Origin: Gellertiella hungarica | GTDB taxonomy: Bacteria > Pseudomonadota > Alphaproteobacteria > Rhizobiales > Rhizobiaceae | Length of the DNA: 64,000 nt | Assembly (NCBI RefSeq): GCF_014197145.1 | Contig: NZ_JACIEZ010000011.1 | Span: 62,001-126,000, forward strand | Reading direction: 5' to 3' | Shown here: positions 7,934-16,085 of the stretch, piece after piece | How the letters are laid out: every line of letters starts with the position of its first letter | Numbering within the stretch: the first letter of the stretch is position 1 | Position numbers and translations under genes: made by a program | The notes under the pieces: generated by a model | The model's database searches: none | What the model saw: only the letters and a program-made list of their open reading frames with translations | Told to the model about the DNA's origin: nothing

Positions 7934-10393
7934 ATGGTCAGACTGATTGGATATTTCTTCGGCGTCTTCTCTCTGCTCTTCCTTCTGGCAGCGGGTGTTG
8001 CGGGGCTGTATCTGCACAAGATTTCCAGTTCGCTGCCGGATTACGAGGTGCTCAACAGCTACGAGCCGCCGGTGATGACCCGCATTCATGCGGGCAACGG
8101 GGCGCTGATTTCGGAATATGCGCGCGAGCGTCGGCTGTTCATTCCCATCCAGGCCATTCCCGACCGCGTGAAGGCGGCCTTCCTGTCTGCGGAAGACAAG
8201 AATTTCTACAACCATCCGGGCATCGACATCTATGGTCTCGGCCGCGCGATCCTCGTGAACGTCCGCTCCTTCGGCTCCGGCCGCCGCCCCGTCGGCGCCT
8301 CGACCATTACCCAGCAGGTCGCAAAGAACTTCCTGCTGAGCGCCGACCAGACGATCGACCGCAAGATCAAGGAAGCGATCCTGTCCTTCCGGATCGAACA
8401 GGCCTATTCCAAGGACAAGATCCTCGAGCTCTACCTGAACGAGATCTTTTTCGGCCTGAACTCCTACGGCATTGCCGCTGCCGCGCTGACCTATTTCGAC
8501 AAGTCCGTCACCGAACTGACGATTGCAGAGACCGCCTATCTGGCCTCGCTTCCGAAGGGTCCGTCCAACTATCATCCGTTCCGCCATCCCGATGCCGCGC
8601 TCGAACGCCGCCACTGGGTCATCGATCGCATGGTGGAGAACGGCTATGTCACCCGCGCCGATGGCGAGGATGCCAAGAAGCAGCCGCTCGGCGTCGTGGC
8701 CCGCCGGTCCGGCACCTACATCATGGCATCGGACTTCTTCGCCGAAGAAGTCCGGCGCCAGGTCATCGAGCGCTACGGCGACAAGGCCCTCTATGAAGGC
8801 GGACTGTCCATCCGCACGTCGCTCGATCCGACGCTGCAGGCCTATGCGACCCGCGCGCTGCAGGATGCGCTGGTGTCCTACGACCAGCGGCGCGGCTGGC
8901 GCGGCCCCGTGGCCACCATCGACGTCTCGGGCGACTGGGGCGAGGCGCTGGCCAAGCAGAACGGCTTCTTCGATGTGCCGCAATGGAAGCTGGCCGTCGT
9001 CCTGTCGGCATCGAAGGATGGCGTGGATATCGGCCTCCAGCCGCAGAAGGATGGCGCCGGCAAGGTTCTGCCCGAGCGCACCCTCGGCCGCATTGCCCCC
9101 GAGGACATGAAGTGGGCCTTCAATTCCGCCCGCGAGGGCGTGAAGAATGCCCGGTCGCCGGAAGGCGTGCTCAATCCCGGCGACGTGGTGTTCGTCGAGG
9201 CGGTCGGCGGCGATGCGCCGAGCTCCGCCTACAGGCTGCGCCAGCCTCCGAAGGTACAGGGCGGCTTCGTGGCCATGGATCCGCATACCGGCCGCGTGGT
9301 GGCGCTGACGGGTGGTTTCTCCTATGCCCAGTCCGAATTCAACCGCGCGACGCAGGCGATGCGCCAGCCCGGCTCCTCCTTCAAGCCCTTCGTATATGCG
9401 GCGGCGCTCGACAATGGCTACACCCCGGCCTCGGTGATCATGGACGCGCCCATCGAGGTCGTGTCCGGTGGCCAGGTCTGGCGCCCGAGCAACTACGAGG
9501 GTGAAAGCGCCGGTCCCTCGACGCTGCGTCTCGGCATCGAGAAATCGCGCAATCTCATGACCGTCCGCCTCGCCAACGACATGGGCATGGATGTGGTCGC
9601 CGAATATGCCGAGCGCTTCGGCATCTATGACAAGATGCTGCCGGTGCTCGCCATGTCGCTCGGGTCCGGCGAAACCACCGTTCTGCGCATGGTATCCGCC
9701 TATTCCGTGATGGCGAACGGCGGCAAGCAGATCAAGCCCTCGCTGATCGACCGTATCCAGGATCGCTACGGCAAGACGATCTTCCGTCACGAGGAGCGCG
9801 GCTGCACCGAATGCAACGTGCCGAAGTGGGAGAACCAGGCCGAGCCCGTGCTCACCGACAACCGCGAGCAGGTGCTGGACCCGATGACGGCCTACCAGAT
9901 CACATCCATGATGGAAGGCGTCATCAAGCGCGGTACCGCCTACGGCCGCATCAAGCTCGATCGCGATGTCGCGGGCAAGACCGGGACGACCAACGACGAA
10001 AAGGATGCCTGGTTCGTCGGCTATACGCCTGATCTCGTCGCCGGCCTCTATATCGGATACGACACGCCCACGCCGCTGGGGCGCGGCATGACCGGCGGCC
10101 AGCTCGCGGCGCCCGTGTTCAACACCTTCATGAACGAGGCATCCGCCGGCACGCCGCCGACCCATTTCCTCGTTCCCGAGGGCCTCACCCGCATCGCGGT
10201 CAACCGGAAGACGGGCATGCAGGCCATGGAAGGCGATCCCGAGGCGATCGACGAGTATTTCAAGCCCGGCACGGGACCGGCCAACTCCTATCAGGTCATC
10301 GGCGCCGACATGACCCTTGCGCCCGACGACGTGATCAAGGCCTCGCCGCAGGCCAATCAGGCGGTCACGTCGGGTGAGGGTGGTCTTTTCTAG
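7934..10393 (+). CDS. mrcA: Penicillin-binding protein 1A, bifunctional transglycosylase/transpeptidase
   Basis: This class A PBP polymerises and cross-links peptidoglycan in the periplasm while anchored in the inner membrane. The 819-residue protein has an N-terminal membrane anchor (about 5-28). The GT51 transglycosylase domain (about 55-230) has catalytic Glu87 in AEDKNFYNHPG and the STITQQVAKN motif. A PBP1A-type extra domain follows. The transpeptidase domain has nucleophile Ser481 in SSFK, Ser538-Arg-Asn540 as the SxN motif, and KTGT at 682-685. All catalytic motifs are intact and the length is normal. Confidence 0.96.
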   Translation: MVRLIGYFFGVFSLLFLLAAGVAGLYLHKISSSLPDYEVLNSYEPPVMTRIHAGNGALISEYARERRLFIPIQAIPDRVKAAFLSAEDKNFYNHPGIDIYGLGRAILVNVRSFGSGRRPVGASTITQQVAKNFLLSADQTIDRKIKEAILSFRIEQAYSKDKILELYLNEIFFGLNSYGIAAAALTYFDKSVTELTIAETAYLASLPKGPSNYHPFRHPDAALERRHWVIDRMVENGYVTRADGEDAKKQPLGVVARRSGTYIMASDFFAEEVRRQVIERYGDKALYEGGLSIRTSLDPTLQAYATRALQDALVSYDQRRGWRGPVATIDVSGDWGEALAKQNGFFDVPQWKLAVVLSASKDGVDIGLQPQKDGAGKVLPERTLGRIAPEDMKWAFNSAREGVKNARSPEGVLNPGDVVFVEAVGGDAPSSAYRLRQPPKVQGGFVAMDPHTGRVVALTGGFSYAQSEFNRATQAMRQPGSSFKPFVYAAALDNGYTPASVIMDAPIEVVSGGQVWRPSNYEGESAGPSTLRLGIEKSRNLMTVRLANDMGMDVVAEYAERFGIYDKMLPVLAMSLGSGETTVLRMVSAYSVMANGGKQIKPSLIDRIQDRYGKTIFRHEERGCTECNVPKWENQAEPVLTDNREQVLDPMTAYQITSMMEGVIKRGTAYGRIKLDRDVAGKTGTTNDEKDAWFVGYTPDLVAGLYIGYDTPTPLGRGMTGGQLAAPVFNTFMNEASAGTPPTHFLVPEGLTRIAVNRKTGMQAMEGDPEAIDEYFKPGTGPANSYQVIGADMTLAPDDVIKASPQANQAVTSGEGGLF

Positions 10394-10512
10394 CCCGCCC
10401 GTCCTGACGGTCCGTCACCGCCCCGCCGTCGCATCCGCAGGGCTTTACATCCTTGCCGGGCGCAACTATGCACGGGGCTCATTTTTTCCCTGCACATCTG
10501 AGAACGGAAACC

Positions 10513-11644
10513 ATGCGAGCGGAAATCGAGAATATCGTTGATGACATCAAGCAGGCCGTAAGCCTGCTGAGGAGGCATCTTTGACTGGGATCAGGCGCTG
10601 AGACGACTGGACTGGTTGAACAACAAGGCAGAGGACCCGAACCTCTGGAACGACCCGCAGGAAGCACAGAAGCTCATGCGGGAGCGGCAGCAGCTTGAAG
10701 ACAGCATCAAGGGCGTGCGTCGCCTGGAAACGCAGCTGAACGATAACATCGAACTCATCGCCATGGGCGAGGAAGAGGGCGACCAGTCGATCGTTTCCGA
10801 AGCGGAAGACGCCCTGCGTGCCCTGAAGGCCGAATCCGGCCGCCTGCAGGTGGAGGCGATGCTGTCTGGCGAAGCCGACGGCAACGATACCTATCTGGAA
10901 GTGCATTCCGGTGCCGGCGGTACGGAAAGCCAGGACTGGGCCAGCATGCTTCTGCGCATGTATACCCGCTGGGCTGAAAAGCAGGGCTTCAAGGTGGAGT
11001 TGCTGGAAGTGCATGACGGCGAAGAAGCCGGCATCAAATCCGCGACCCTGCTGGTCAAGGGGCACAATGCCTATGGCTGGCTGAAGACCGAATCGGGCGT
11101 GCACCGCCTCGTGCGCATCTCGCCCTATGACAGCAACGCGCGCCGTCATACCTCGTTCTCGTCGATCTGGGTTTATCCCGTGGTGGACGAATCGATCCAG
11201 ATCGACATCAACGAGAGCGATTGCCGCATCGATACCTACCGCTCGTCGGGCGCCGGTGGCCAGCACGTCAACACGACCGACTCGGCTGTCCGCATCACGC
11301 ACATCCCGAGCGGCATCGTGGTGCAGTGCCAGCAGGAGCGTTCCCAGCACAAGAACCGCGCCAAGGCGTGGGACATGCTGCGCGCACGCCTCTACGAGAT
11401 GGAGTTGAAGAAGCGCGAAGACGCAGCCAATGCGGAAGCCGCTTCGAAGACCGATATCGGCTGGGGTCACCAGATCCGCTCCTACGTGCTGCAGCCCTAC
11501 CAGCTGGTGAAGGACCTGCGCACGGGCGTGGAGAGCACGGCTCCCTCGGACGTGCTCGACGGCGACGTCAGCCCCTTCATGGAAGCGGCCCTTGCCCACC
11601 GCATCAGCGGCAAGGCAGATGCCGCGGTGGCCGATATCGACTGA
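10513..11644 (+). CDS. prfB: Peptide chain release factor 2, made by programmed +1 frameshift
   Basis: RF2 terminates translation at UGA and UAA. The gene has two overlapping frames. A 23-codon first part (10513-10581) ends at an in-frame TGA (10582-10584). Skipping T10582 joins it to the main frame from 10583, giving about 376 residues. The C-terminal GGQ peptidyl-hydrolysis motif is at residues 248-250. The stop-codon recognition tripeptide is SPY at 203-205 where E. coli has SPF; I recall SPY from alphaproteobacterial RF2 proteins, but have not checked. A frame beginning at the ATG at 10616 would miss the N-terminus. This is a regulated gene and not a pseudogene. Confidence 0.94.
10570..10585 (+). 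promoter_or_regulatory. prfB autoregulatory +1 frameshift site
   Basis: AGGAGG (10570-10575) stands 3 bases ahead of CTT TGA C (10579-10585). This is the known RF2 frameshift layout: an internal Shine-Dalgarno pairing with 16S rRNA, a slippery CUU codon, and a UGA stop read slowly when RF2 is scarce. Slippage by +1 resumes at GAC and couples RF2 output to RF2 level. Confidence 0.92.
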
Positions 11645-11673
11645 GGCAGGCATTCTCCATCACAAGAGCTCCG

Positions 11674-11706
11674 GCCCCGGTCCCGCGAAAGGGGCCGGGG
11701 CTTTTT
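11674..11706 (+). terminator. Rho-independent terminator of prfB
   Basis: An 11-bp stem with one U-G pair (11674-11684 with 11691-11701) and a GCGAAA loop is followed directly by five T residues. It lies about 30 bp after the prfB stop. Confidence 0.88.
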
Positions 11707-11835
11707 CGTCGGAAGACGCTGCGCGTGCAGGAGCGGCCAATTTTGGGACCACCTTCATTATCGTGTTGCTGGCCGGCATGAGCTGCATTTCATCTTGATC
11801 GGGCACTCGAGCCCTCACGCCACACGGGGACACCC

Positions 11836-12381
11836 ATGCACAAGACCCTTCTTTTCGCCTTTCTTGCCCTTGCGACACCCGCCGTTGCCACCGGCGCAGA
11901 ATGCAGCCTGAAGACGGTCGCGCAGTGCGACGATACCGGTGCGCTCGCGGGCGCCAAGGGTTTCGAGAAGGCGGTCGACCGGTTTGCCGGCAAGCAGAAG
12001 GTGCGCTGGCTCGGCACCCGCATGACCCTTTCCGACGTCGTCCAGGAGGTGATCGGCATGCCGGCAGACGACGGTCGCAAGGAAGTCGCGCCCGGCCTTT
12101 ACCGCTTCGCCGGCTCCCGCCCGCACAGCGCCATGGAGCGCGGCGCCGTGTTCGTTGCCGGCGACGGCACCGTGAAGGCCGCAGGCGTCCTCAACTTCGA
12201 TTGCACCAAATCCTGCGGCAAGACCTATGTTCTGGCCGTCATCGTCCAGAAGCCCGATCCGGCGCTGGAAACCGCCGTTCGCGCCTGGGCGGACGAGCAG
12301 ATGCGGCAGAACGCCGACGCCGGCTACGGCAAGGGCGACAGCACCATCGGCCGCACGGATCTCGTCGTCACGGGCAAGTGA
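11836..12381 (+). CDS. Hypothetical secreted protein
   Basis: I do not recognise a named family. The 181-residue product has a clear signal peptide (MHKTLLFAFLALATPAVA, cut around residue 20). The mature part is soluble and contains four cysteines, two in FDCTKSCGK, suggesting disulfides in the periplasm. It follows prfB after a terminator, so it has its own promoter. It is the last chromosomal gene before the prophage, and the left attachment repeat begins 30 bp past its stop. Confidence 0.75.
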   Translation: MHKTLLFAFLALATPAVATGAECSLKTVAQCDDTGALAGAKGFEKAVDRFAGKQKVRWLGTRMTLSDVVQEVIGMPADDGRKEVAPGLYRFAGSRPHSAMERGAVFVAGDGTVKAAGVLNFDCTKSCGKTYVLAVIVQKPDPALETAVRAWADEQMRQNADAGYGKGDSTIGRTDLVVTGK

Positions 12382-12411
12382 CGCCTAAGCTTCTGATTTG
12401 ACTGGAAAGAA

Positions 12412-12457
12412 TGGTGCCCCCGGCAGGGTTCGAACCCGCGACCCCCTGATTACAAAT
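12412..12457. repeat. attL, left prophage attachment repeat
   Basis: These 46 bases are identical to 55898-55943 and correspond to the 3' part of tRNA-Thr, from the anticodon loop to the encoded CCA. The flanking bases differ on both sides (A/T before, G/C after), which defines the ends exactly. The rest of the tRNA is absent here, so this copy is not a functional tRNA gene. Confidence 0.95.
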
Positions 12458-12537
12458 GTGGTCGCACCCCATGAAATCATTGATGCGCGTTCCCGAGTGA
12501 GTGCGTTCCCGGTCGATCTGGCCGGGAACGCCAACGG

Positions 12538-12945
12538 TCATGCTGCCGACCGAATGACGAGCGCCATGCAGGCCACGGCCGCACCAGCATAGGCCCCTGC
12601 GGCGTGATTTCTGAACACCACCGAGACGACTCCGTCAGCAGTGACGGCGCAACCTGATATCGCGACGCCAGCAGGATTAACTGCTCGCAGGTTGAAGACG
12701 ACGTGATCCCCCAGAGCTGCCCCAGCCACTGCAATTGTTGCGGTACCCTCCGCGCCCGCGGCAAGCGCGGGAATGGTGATGTTGCCCTCGTAGCGCATGT
12801 AGCCGGTGATTCGAATGCCCGGTGGCCTCAGCTTCGAGAAAGGCGTCTTCCTGTCGGGGGAGGCGGGGCTACTCATGTCGAAGATGTAGAAGTAATCCGC
12901 ATCAACGACCGAATCGATTTCCGGGAGATCGGTCAACTTCGCCAT
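12538..12945 (-). CDS. Small phage protein with a tail-fibre-like N-terminus
   Basis: This is a 135-residue protein. The start is placed at ATG 12945, 2 bp after the endolysin stop, because upstream in-frame residues overlap the endolysin gene. The first 40 residues (LPEIDSVVDADYFYIFDMSS, then a DRKTPFSKL segment) resemble the short segment found at the start of many phage fibre proteins. The rest is a beta-rich, Ala/Gly/Val-rich domain. It is the last late gene before attL. It may be a small virion decoration or receptor-binding accessory. The exact role is unknown. Confidence 0.65.
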   Translation of the reverse strand: MAKLTDLPEIDSVVDADYFYIFDMSSPASPDRKTPFSKLRPPGIRITGYMRYEGNITIPALAAGAEGTATIAVAGAALGDHVVFNLRAVNPAGVAISGCAVTADGVVSVVFRNHAAGAYAGAAVACMALVIRSAA

Positions 12946-12947
12946 GG

Positions 12948-13748
12948 TCACATTCTCTTTGCTGATTCGCCGTAGGCGTCTGCCCTGTCCAGGCTGTGCT
13001 TCACACGAATTGCGAGATAGATGGCCGCCACCACGAGGAGTACGGCCAAGGCGAGCCCGACCCAACCGAAGTCCCCATAGAGAATCTCAGCGCCGCTAGA
13101 CAGCCCGCCCGCAGCGCCAGCTCCACCCGCAGCGGCGGTCTTGTTGTTCGCATCGACGCGCGCGCGCACCTGCTCCTCTTCGAGCCGCCCCTTCACGACC
13201 GCAGGAGGAAGACCTTCCGCGGTGAGGGCCATCGATACGGCCCGGGCCTCGATGTCGGCGACCCGGCGAGACCAGCCGCGGCCAAACGTCTGCCAAGTGC
13301 GGAGGCCTCGCAGGAAGGACATCCGGGAGGCGCAATGCCGCTTGATTGTATCAACAGGTGGAAGGAGCTGCGCCCGACGCAAGGTGAGGGGACCAATGAC
13401 TCCGTCTTGATCAGCGCCTACCACCTTCTGGAGGGCCTTGATCGAACGCTCGGGGCCACTGTTCACGCCATAGTCGAAGACTGCGAGATCGATGCCGGCC
13501 GGAAGCTGGTCGCCGCAAATGGGCAGCCAGTATTTCTCCCAGTAGATCGGCTCCACGTCAGATTTTGTCAGGTTCCGAATATCGAGGGATGGATGCGCCG
13601 AGGCTGCGACCCCGTATTTGGTGCCCTTCAGGACCCCATGGCCCACCTTTCCACCCGTCCAGTTGCCGGGATCACGGCGATCTACCGACAGCCCACCCTC
13701 ATGCGAGAGCGTGATGTCGAGGCACTTTCTGAGGTTCCCGGCGGCCAT
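12948..13748 (-). CDS. Endolysin, GH108-type muramidase with C-terminal membrane segment
   Basis: The lysin cleaves peptidoglycan at the end of infection. The start is set at ATG 13748, overlapping the holin stop by 1 base, giving 266 residues. The HEGG motif at 16-19 (catalytic Glu17) and the KYGV and WEKYW segments fit the GH108 domain, followed by a peptidoglycan-binding-3-like region (GVNSGPERSIKALQ, DGVIGPLT). Residues about 229-249 form a strong C-terminal membrane helix, followed by a charged tail. The domain order is unlike N-terminal SAR endolysins. Confidence 0.85.
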   Translation of the reverse strand: MAAGNLRKCLDITLSHEGGLSVDRRDPGNWTGGKVGHGVLKGTKYGVAASAHPSLDIRNLTKSDVEPIYWEKYWLPICGDQLPAGIDLAVFDYGVNSGPERSIKALQKVVGADQDGVIGPLTLRRAQLLPPVDTIKRHCASRMSFLRGLRTWQTFGRGWSRRVADIEARAVSMALTAEGLPPAVVKGRLEEEQVRARVDANNKTAAAGGAGAAGGLSSGAEILYGDFGWVGLALAVLLVVAAIYLAIRVKHSLDRADAYGESAKRM

Positions 13749-13951
13749 TATTTGGCCCACCCGAACTTGACGGCCAGATAGTACCACCATTCCGAGACAG
13801 CTGCGGCCAGCAAGCCGAGTGCGATCTGGAGCAGCTGGAAGACATCAGGATCGGCAGCGATGGCATTGCCGATCTCCGGTGCGAGAGCTCCCTTGGCGAT
13901 GAGAGCGCTGGCAGCATACCGAAGGAGAATTCTGGTCACGGCGGGGGACAT
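13748..13951 (-). CDS. Putative holin (Pam3-gp28-like)
   Basis: This 67-residue protein begins MSPAVTRILLRYAAS and has one or two hydrophobic stretches (residues about 7-25 and 35-55), ending with a charged tail. Size, residue pattern and position directly before the endolysin fit a small phage holin of the Pam3-gp28 type. It overlaps the endolysin start by 1 base (TAATG), so the two are translationally coupled. The chosen ATG avoids a long arginine-rich upstream extension that shadows the neighbouring gene. Confidence 0.65.
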   Translation of the reverse strand: MSPAVTRILLRYAASALIAKGALAPEIGNAIAADPDVFQLLQIALGLLAAAVSEWWYYLAVKFGWAK

Positions 13952-13962
13952 GGCAGCACCTT

Positions 13963-14220
13963 TCACTTGTGCGGGCCGAAGAAGGCCAGGAACTTGAGGA
14001 TGTTTTCCCAGACCATGACGAAGCCGACGAAAAGGCCGACCGTGCCGACGATCATCCATTTCATGAACGTGCCCACAGTGCGGATAGCGATCACCAGCCG
14101 CAGCCCGTCCTTTAATGTTTGGAGATCCTCACCCCGCATTTCCGCAAGGAAGAGGCGGGTTTCTTCCGGCAGCTCTGCGAGCCTTACGGGGTTTGCGACT
14201 TCATCTGCCACGGCATTCAT
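13963..14220 (-). CDS. Lysis-cassette membrane protein, holin-like
   Basis: This is an 85-residue protein with a soluble, acidic N-terminal half (residues 1-45) and one hydrophobic segment (about 50-72), ending in a short GPHK tail. It is the first gene of the leftward lysis cassette, 11 bp before the putative holin. It could be a second holin, an antiholin or a lysis regulator; sequence alone does not decide. A CTGTGCTTTG motif lies 45 bases before its ATG. Confidence 0.6.
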   Translation of the reverse strand: MNAVADEVANPVRLAELPEETRLFLAEMRGEDLQTLKDGLRLVIAIRTVGTFMKWMIVGTVGLFVGFVMVWENILKFLAFFGPHK

Positions 14221-14265
14221 CCTGTCTTGAGTGGGCGCATGATGCCCACCCCGAAAGGGCGACTG

Positions 14266-14275
14266 CAAAGCACAG
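14266..14275 (-). promoter_or_regulatory. Late-strand motif CTGTGCTTTG, copy ahead of the lysis cassette
   Basis: An exact copy of a 10-base motif found five times in the prophage, always in the orientation of late transcription. It lies 45 bases before the first lysis gene and downstream of the wzy-like gene, so it could restart late expression after that insertion. No -35 or -10 pattern is shared around the copies. Confidence 0.5.
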
Positions 14276-14471
14276 GAGTTATCTCATGCAGCGCTGCACA
14301 ATTTTCTTGACAAGAGGCTCGGCCACAGTTGTGGAGGGCGTTCAATCTGATCCTAAGACATGCTAACGCTAGTGTTCGCTGAAGTTATGAGCGTTGATCC
14401 CACATATACTGGTCGTAAACACTTAGGGGCCGCTATACATTTGTGCACTGTTCCAAGGGCGATAGTCGCAA

Positions 14472-15809
14472 CTATACGGAGCAGCCCTCTCCCTGCTCCC
14501 GCCCCCCCGGGCGCGCGTATAGTGCCCCTATCATAAACCAGAGGCCTATCCAACTAAAGAACGTCGCCATCATCCCGAACACTAGAAGCACCGGGGTAAC
14601 AGCTTTGAGCGTGACGGTGCCTCGCCGTCGAAATAATGAAAAAAGGCGTTCAATCACGACTATGGAGAACAGTGTGCTTCCAACGGCACCCAAATGAGTT
14701 TGCACAGACAAGAATGAATGTTGATAGTTGCCCCACCCGCCATGTTTAAGGTCCACCCCAAGATCGCCGAAAATCGGTGACGCTGCGAGTTGTTCGCGTA
14801 TTAGATCACGGGTGATCTCCATCCGGTTTGATACGCTGTTTGGCGCTTGGAAGTAAGGTTCTGTCATACCCCCATCTTCGATTTGCGCCGGTTGAGCTTG
14901 GCTTTCGACTGTTCCTGTTCTCGGGGTCACGTCAGACCTACTCAGCCGCCTAATGCCGAGTGGGTCGTCCGCATAGTTGAAGAGCCGTAAGGGTTGTGCT
15001 GTAGCGACCAATGCAACGAGCAAAACACCATAGAGAACGTGGGCGCAGGCGATACGTACAGCCGTGCCGATACCTTCGGTTTTCCAGCGGGCAAGTGAAC
15101 GTATAAACAGCATTAGCGTCCACATGAAAAAGATTGCCAGAATAATTACAGCGGCGGCGTTCGACCCCGCCAACTGCGCTTCAAAGAAGAAGCCGACCGC
15201 AATGACCGAAACCGCTGCGTAATACCGGATAAAGCTTCGCGAGCCATCGGCGAACGATTCCGCAATGGCCACGATAAGCACGAATGATAAAACGATCAGG
15301 TCGCCGATACGTTGATAGACACTTCGACCGCCCGGATATTCCACCGTCCACAGATCGGGCACTTTATACCGGGAAATAAGCGCAACAAACAAAGCGTGCG
15401 ATACCAGCAGCAGACCGACCGCAATCAGTCTTCTCCCCCTGGCTTCACTGCTGTTGTCGCCGGTGAAAACGGTCATGCCGAACAGGAATCCGGGAACGAT
15501 TGAAAACAACACAGCCCCGACGGCGCGCTTTTGAACATTCCAATCCGGGTAGATTACGGCTTGCAATAAAAAATAGAGTATGAATAACCCGAACGACATA
15601 AGCGCGAGAAATTCAATCTTTGATGTGTTCTTTAGATTGGCTATCCGCCCGATGTAAAAAACGAATGGGGTCGCGAGTAAAGCGGTTCCAATCGGCACAA
15701 TTCGCATACCTGTTTCAATATGTACCGTGTTGATTATTAGAGCTAAACACAAAACCAGAGCGCAAGCTACCGTTTTTATACTGCTTCCAAAAAATCTATC
15801 CGTCCGCAT
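14472..15809 (-). CDS. Polytopic membrane protein, O-antigen polymerase/ligase-like (Wzy/WaaL type)
   Basis: The 445-residue protein has about ten to twelve hydrophobic helices and a large loop (about 280-365). The loop is followed by NYQHSFLSVQTHLGAVG, which matches the His-containing segment before the last helices of O-antigen ligases and polymerases. Such proteins join sugar repeat units in the periplasmic face of the inner membrane. It has a good AAGGGG ribosome-binding site. It sits between the tailspike and lysis genes, where no virion function is expected. The DNA is visibly AT-richer than its neighbours. I infer a lysogenic-conversion gene that alters host surface polysaccharide. The family call is from topology and one motif, so exact activity is open. 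Confidence 0.6.
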   Translation of the reverse strand: MRTDRFFGSSIKTVACALVLCLALIINTVHIETGMRIVPIGTALLATPFVFYIGRIANLKNTSKIEFLALMSFGLFILYFLLQAVIYPDWNVQKRAVGAVLFSIVPGFLFGMTVFTGDNSSEARGRRLIAVGLLLVSHALFVALISRYKVPDLWTVEYPGGRSVYQRIGDLIVLSFVLIVAIAESFADGSRSFIRYYAAVSVIAVGFFFEAQLAGSNAAAVIILAIFFMWTLMLFIRSLARWKTEGIGTAVRIACAHVLYGVLLVALVATAQPLRLFNYADDPLGIRRLSRSDVTPRTGTVESQAQPAQIEDGGMTEPYFQAPNSVSNRMEITRDLIREQLAASPIFGDLGVDLKHGGWGNYQHSFLSVQTHLGAVGSTLFSIVVIERLFSLFRRRGTVTLKAVTPVLLVFGMMATFFSWIGLWFMIGALYARPGGREQGEGCSV

Positions 15810-15898
15810 TCAAAGACCCCTTACATTTTAGGGTTTTTATTAGCACGTATAGAGTCTAAACGCAACCTAGGGGACTCATAATTCAAGCGGCGTTGAGA

Positions 15899-16072
15899 AT
15901 GAGAAGCTTCGAGAAAACAGTAACAAACGCGATGGCGATTACCGTCATCACGATTGTTAGCATTATGGTCGTATATTCTCTATTAGATACTGGTGAATGT
16001 CGCGTGCGCGGCTTGGAAGACGACAACCAAGAGATTTACACGGAAAACCTGTTCGGCCTTGAGTGCTATTGA
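15899..16072 (+). CDS. Small membrane protein (57 residues), divergent from the wzy-like gene
   Basis: The reading frame begins MRSFEKTVTNAMAITVITI and has one hydrophobic helix (about residues 12-29), then a polar tail with two cysteines, ending ECY. It is the only plus-strand gene in the late region and faces away from the wzy-like gene, with a 89-bp shared promoter gap. The ribosome-binding site is weak. By analogy with phage D3, where a small hydrophobic peptide inhibits the host O-antigen polymerase, it might be a partner of the neighbouring gene. That is a guess. Confidence 0.5.
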   Translation: MRSFEKTVTNAMAITVITIVSIMVVYSLLDTGECRVRGLEDDNQEIYTENLFGLECY

Positions 16073-16085
16073 AGACCGCCCCCAC

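Noticed and set aside
7877-10165. 762-codon minus-strand frame opposite mrcA
   Set aside because: Antisense shadow of PBP1A, whose catalytic motifs are all in the plus frame.
10513-10584. prfB as a frameshifted pseudogene
   Set aside because: The TGA sits in the known CTTTGAC programmed frameshift context with AGGAGG upstream, and the rest of RF2 is intact.
12412-12457. Second tRNA-Thr gene at the left end
   Set aside because: Only the 3' 46 bases are present; the 5' half is replaced by phage DNA. It is attL, not a tRNA.
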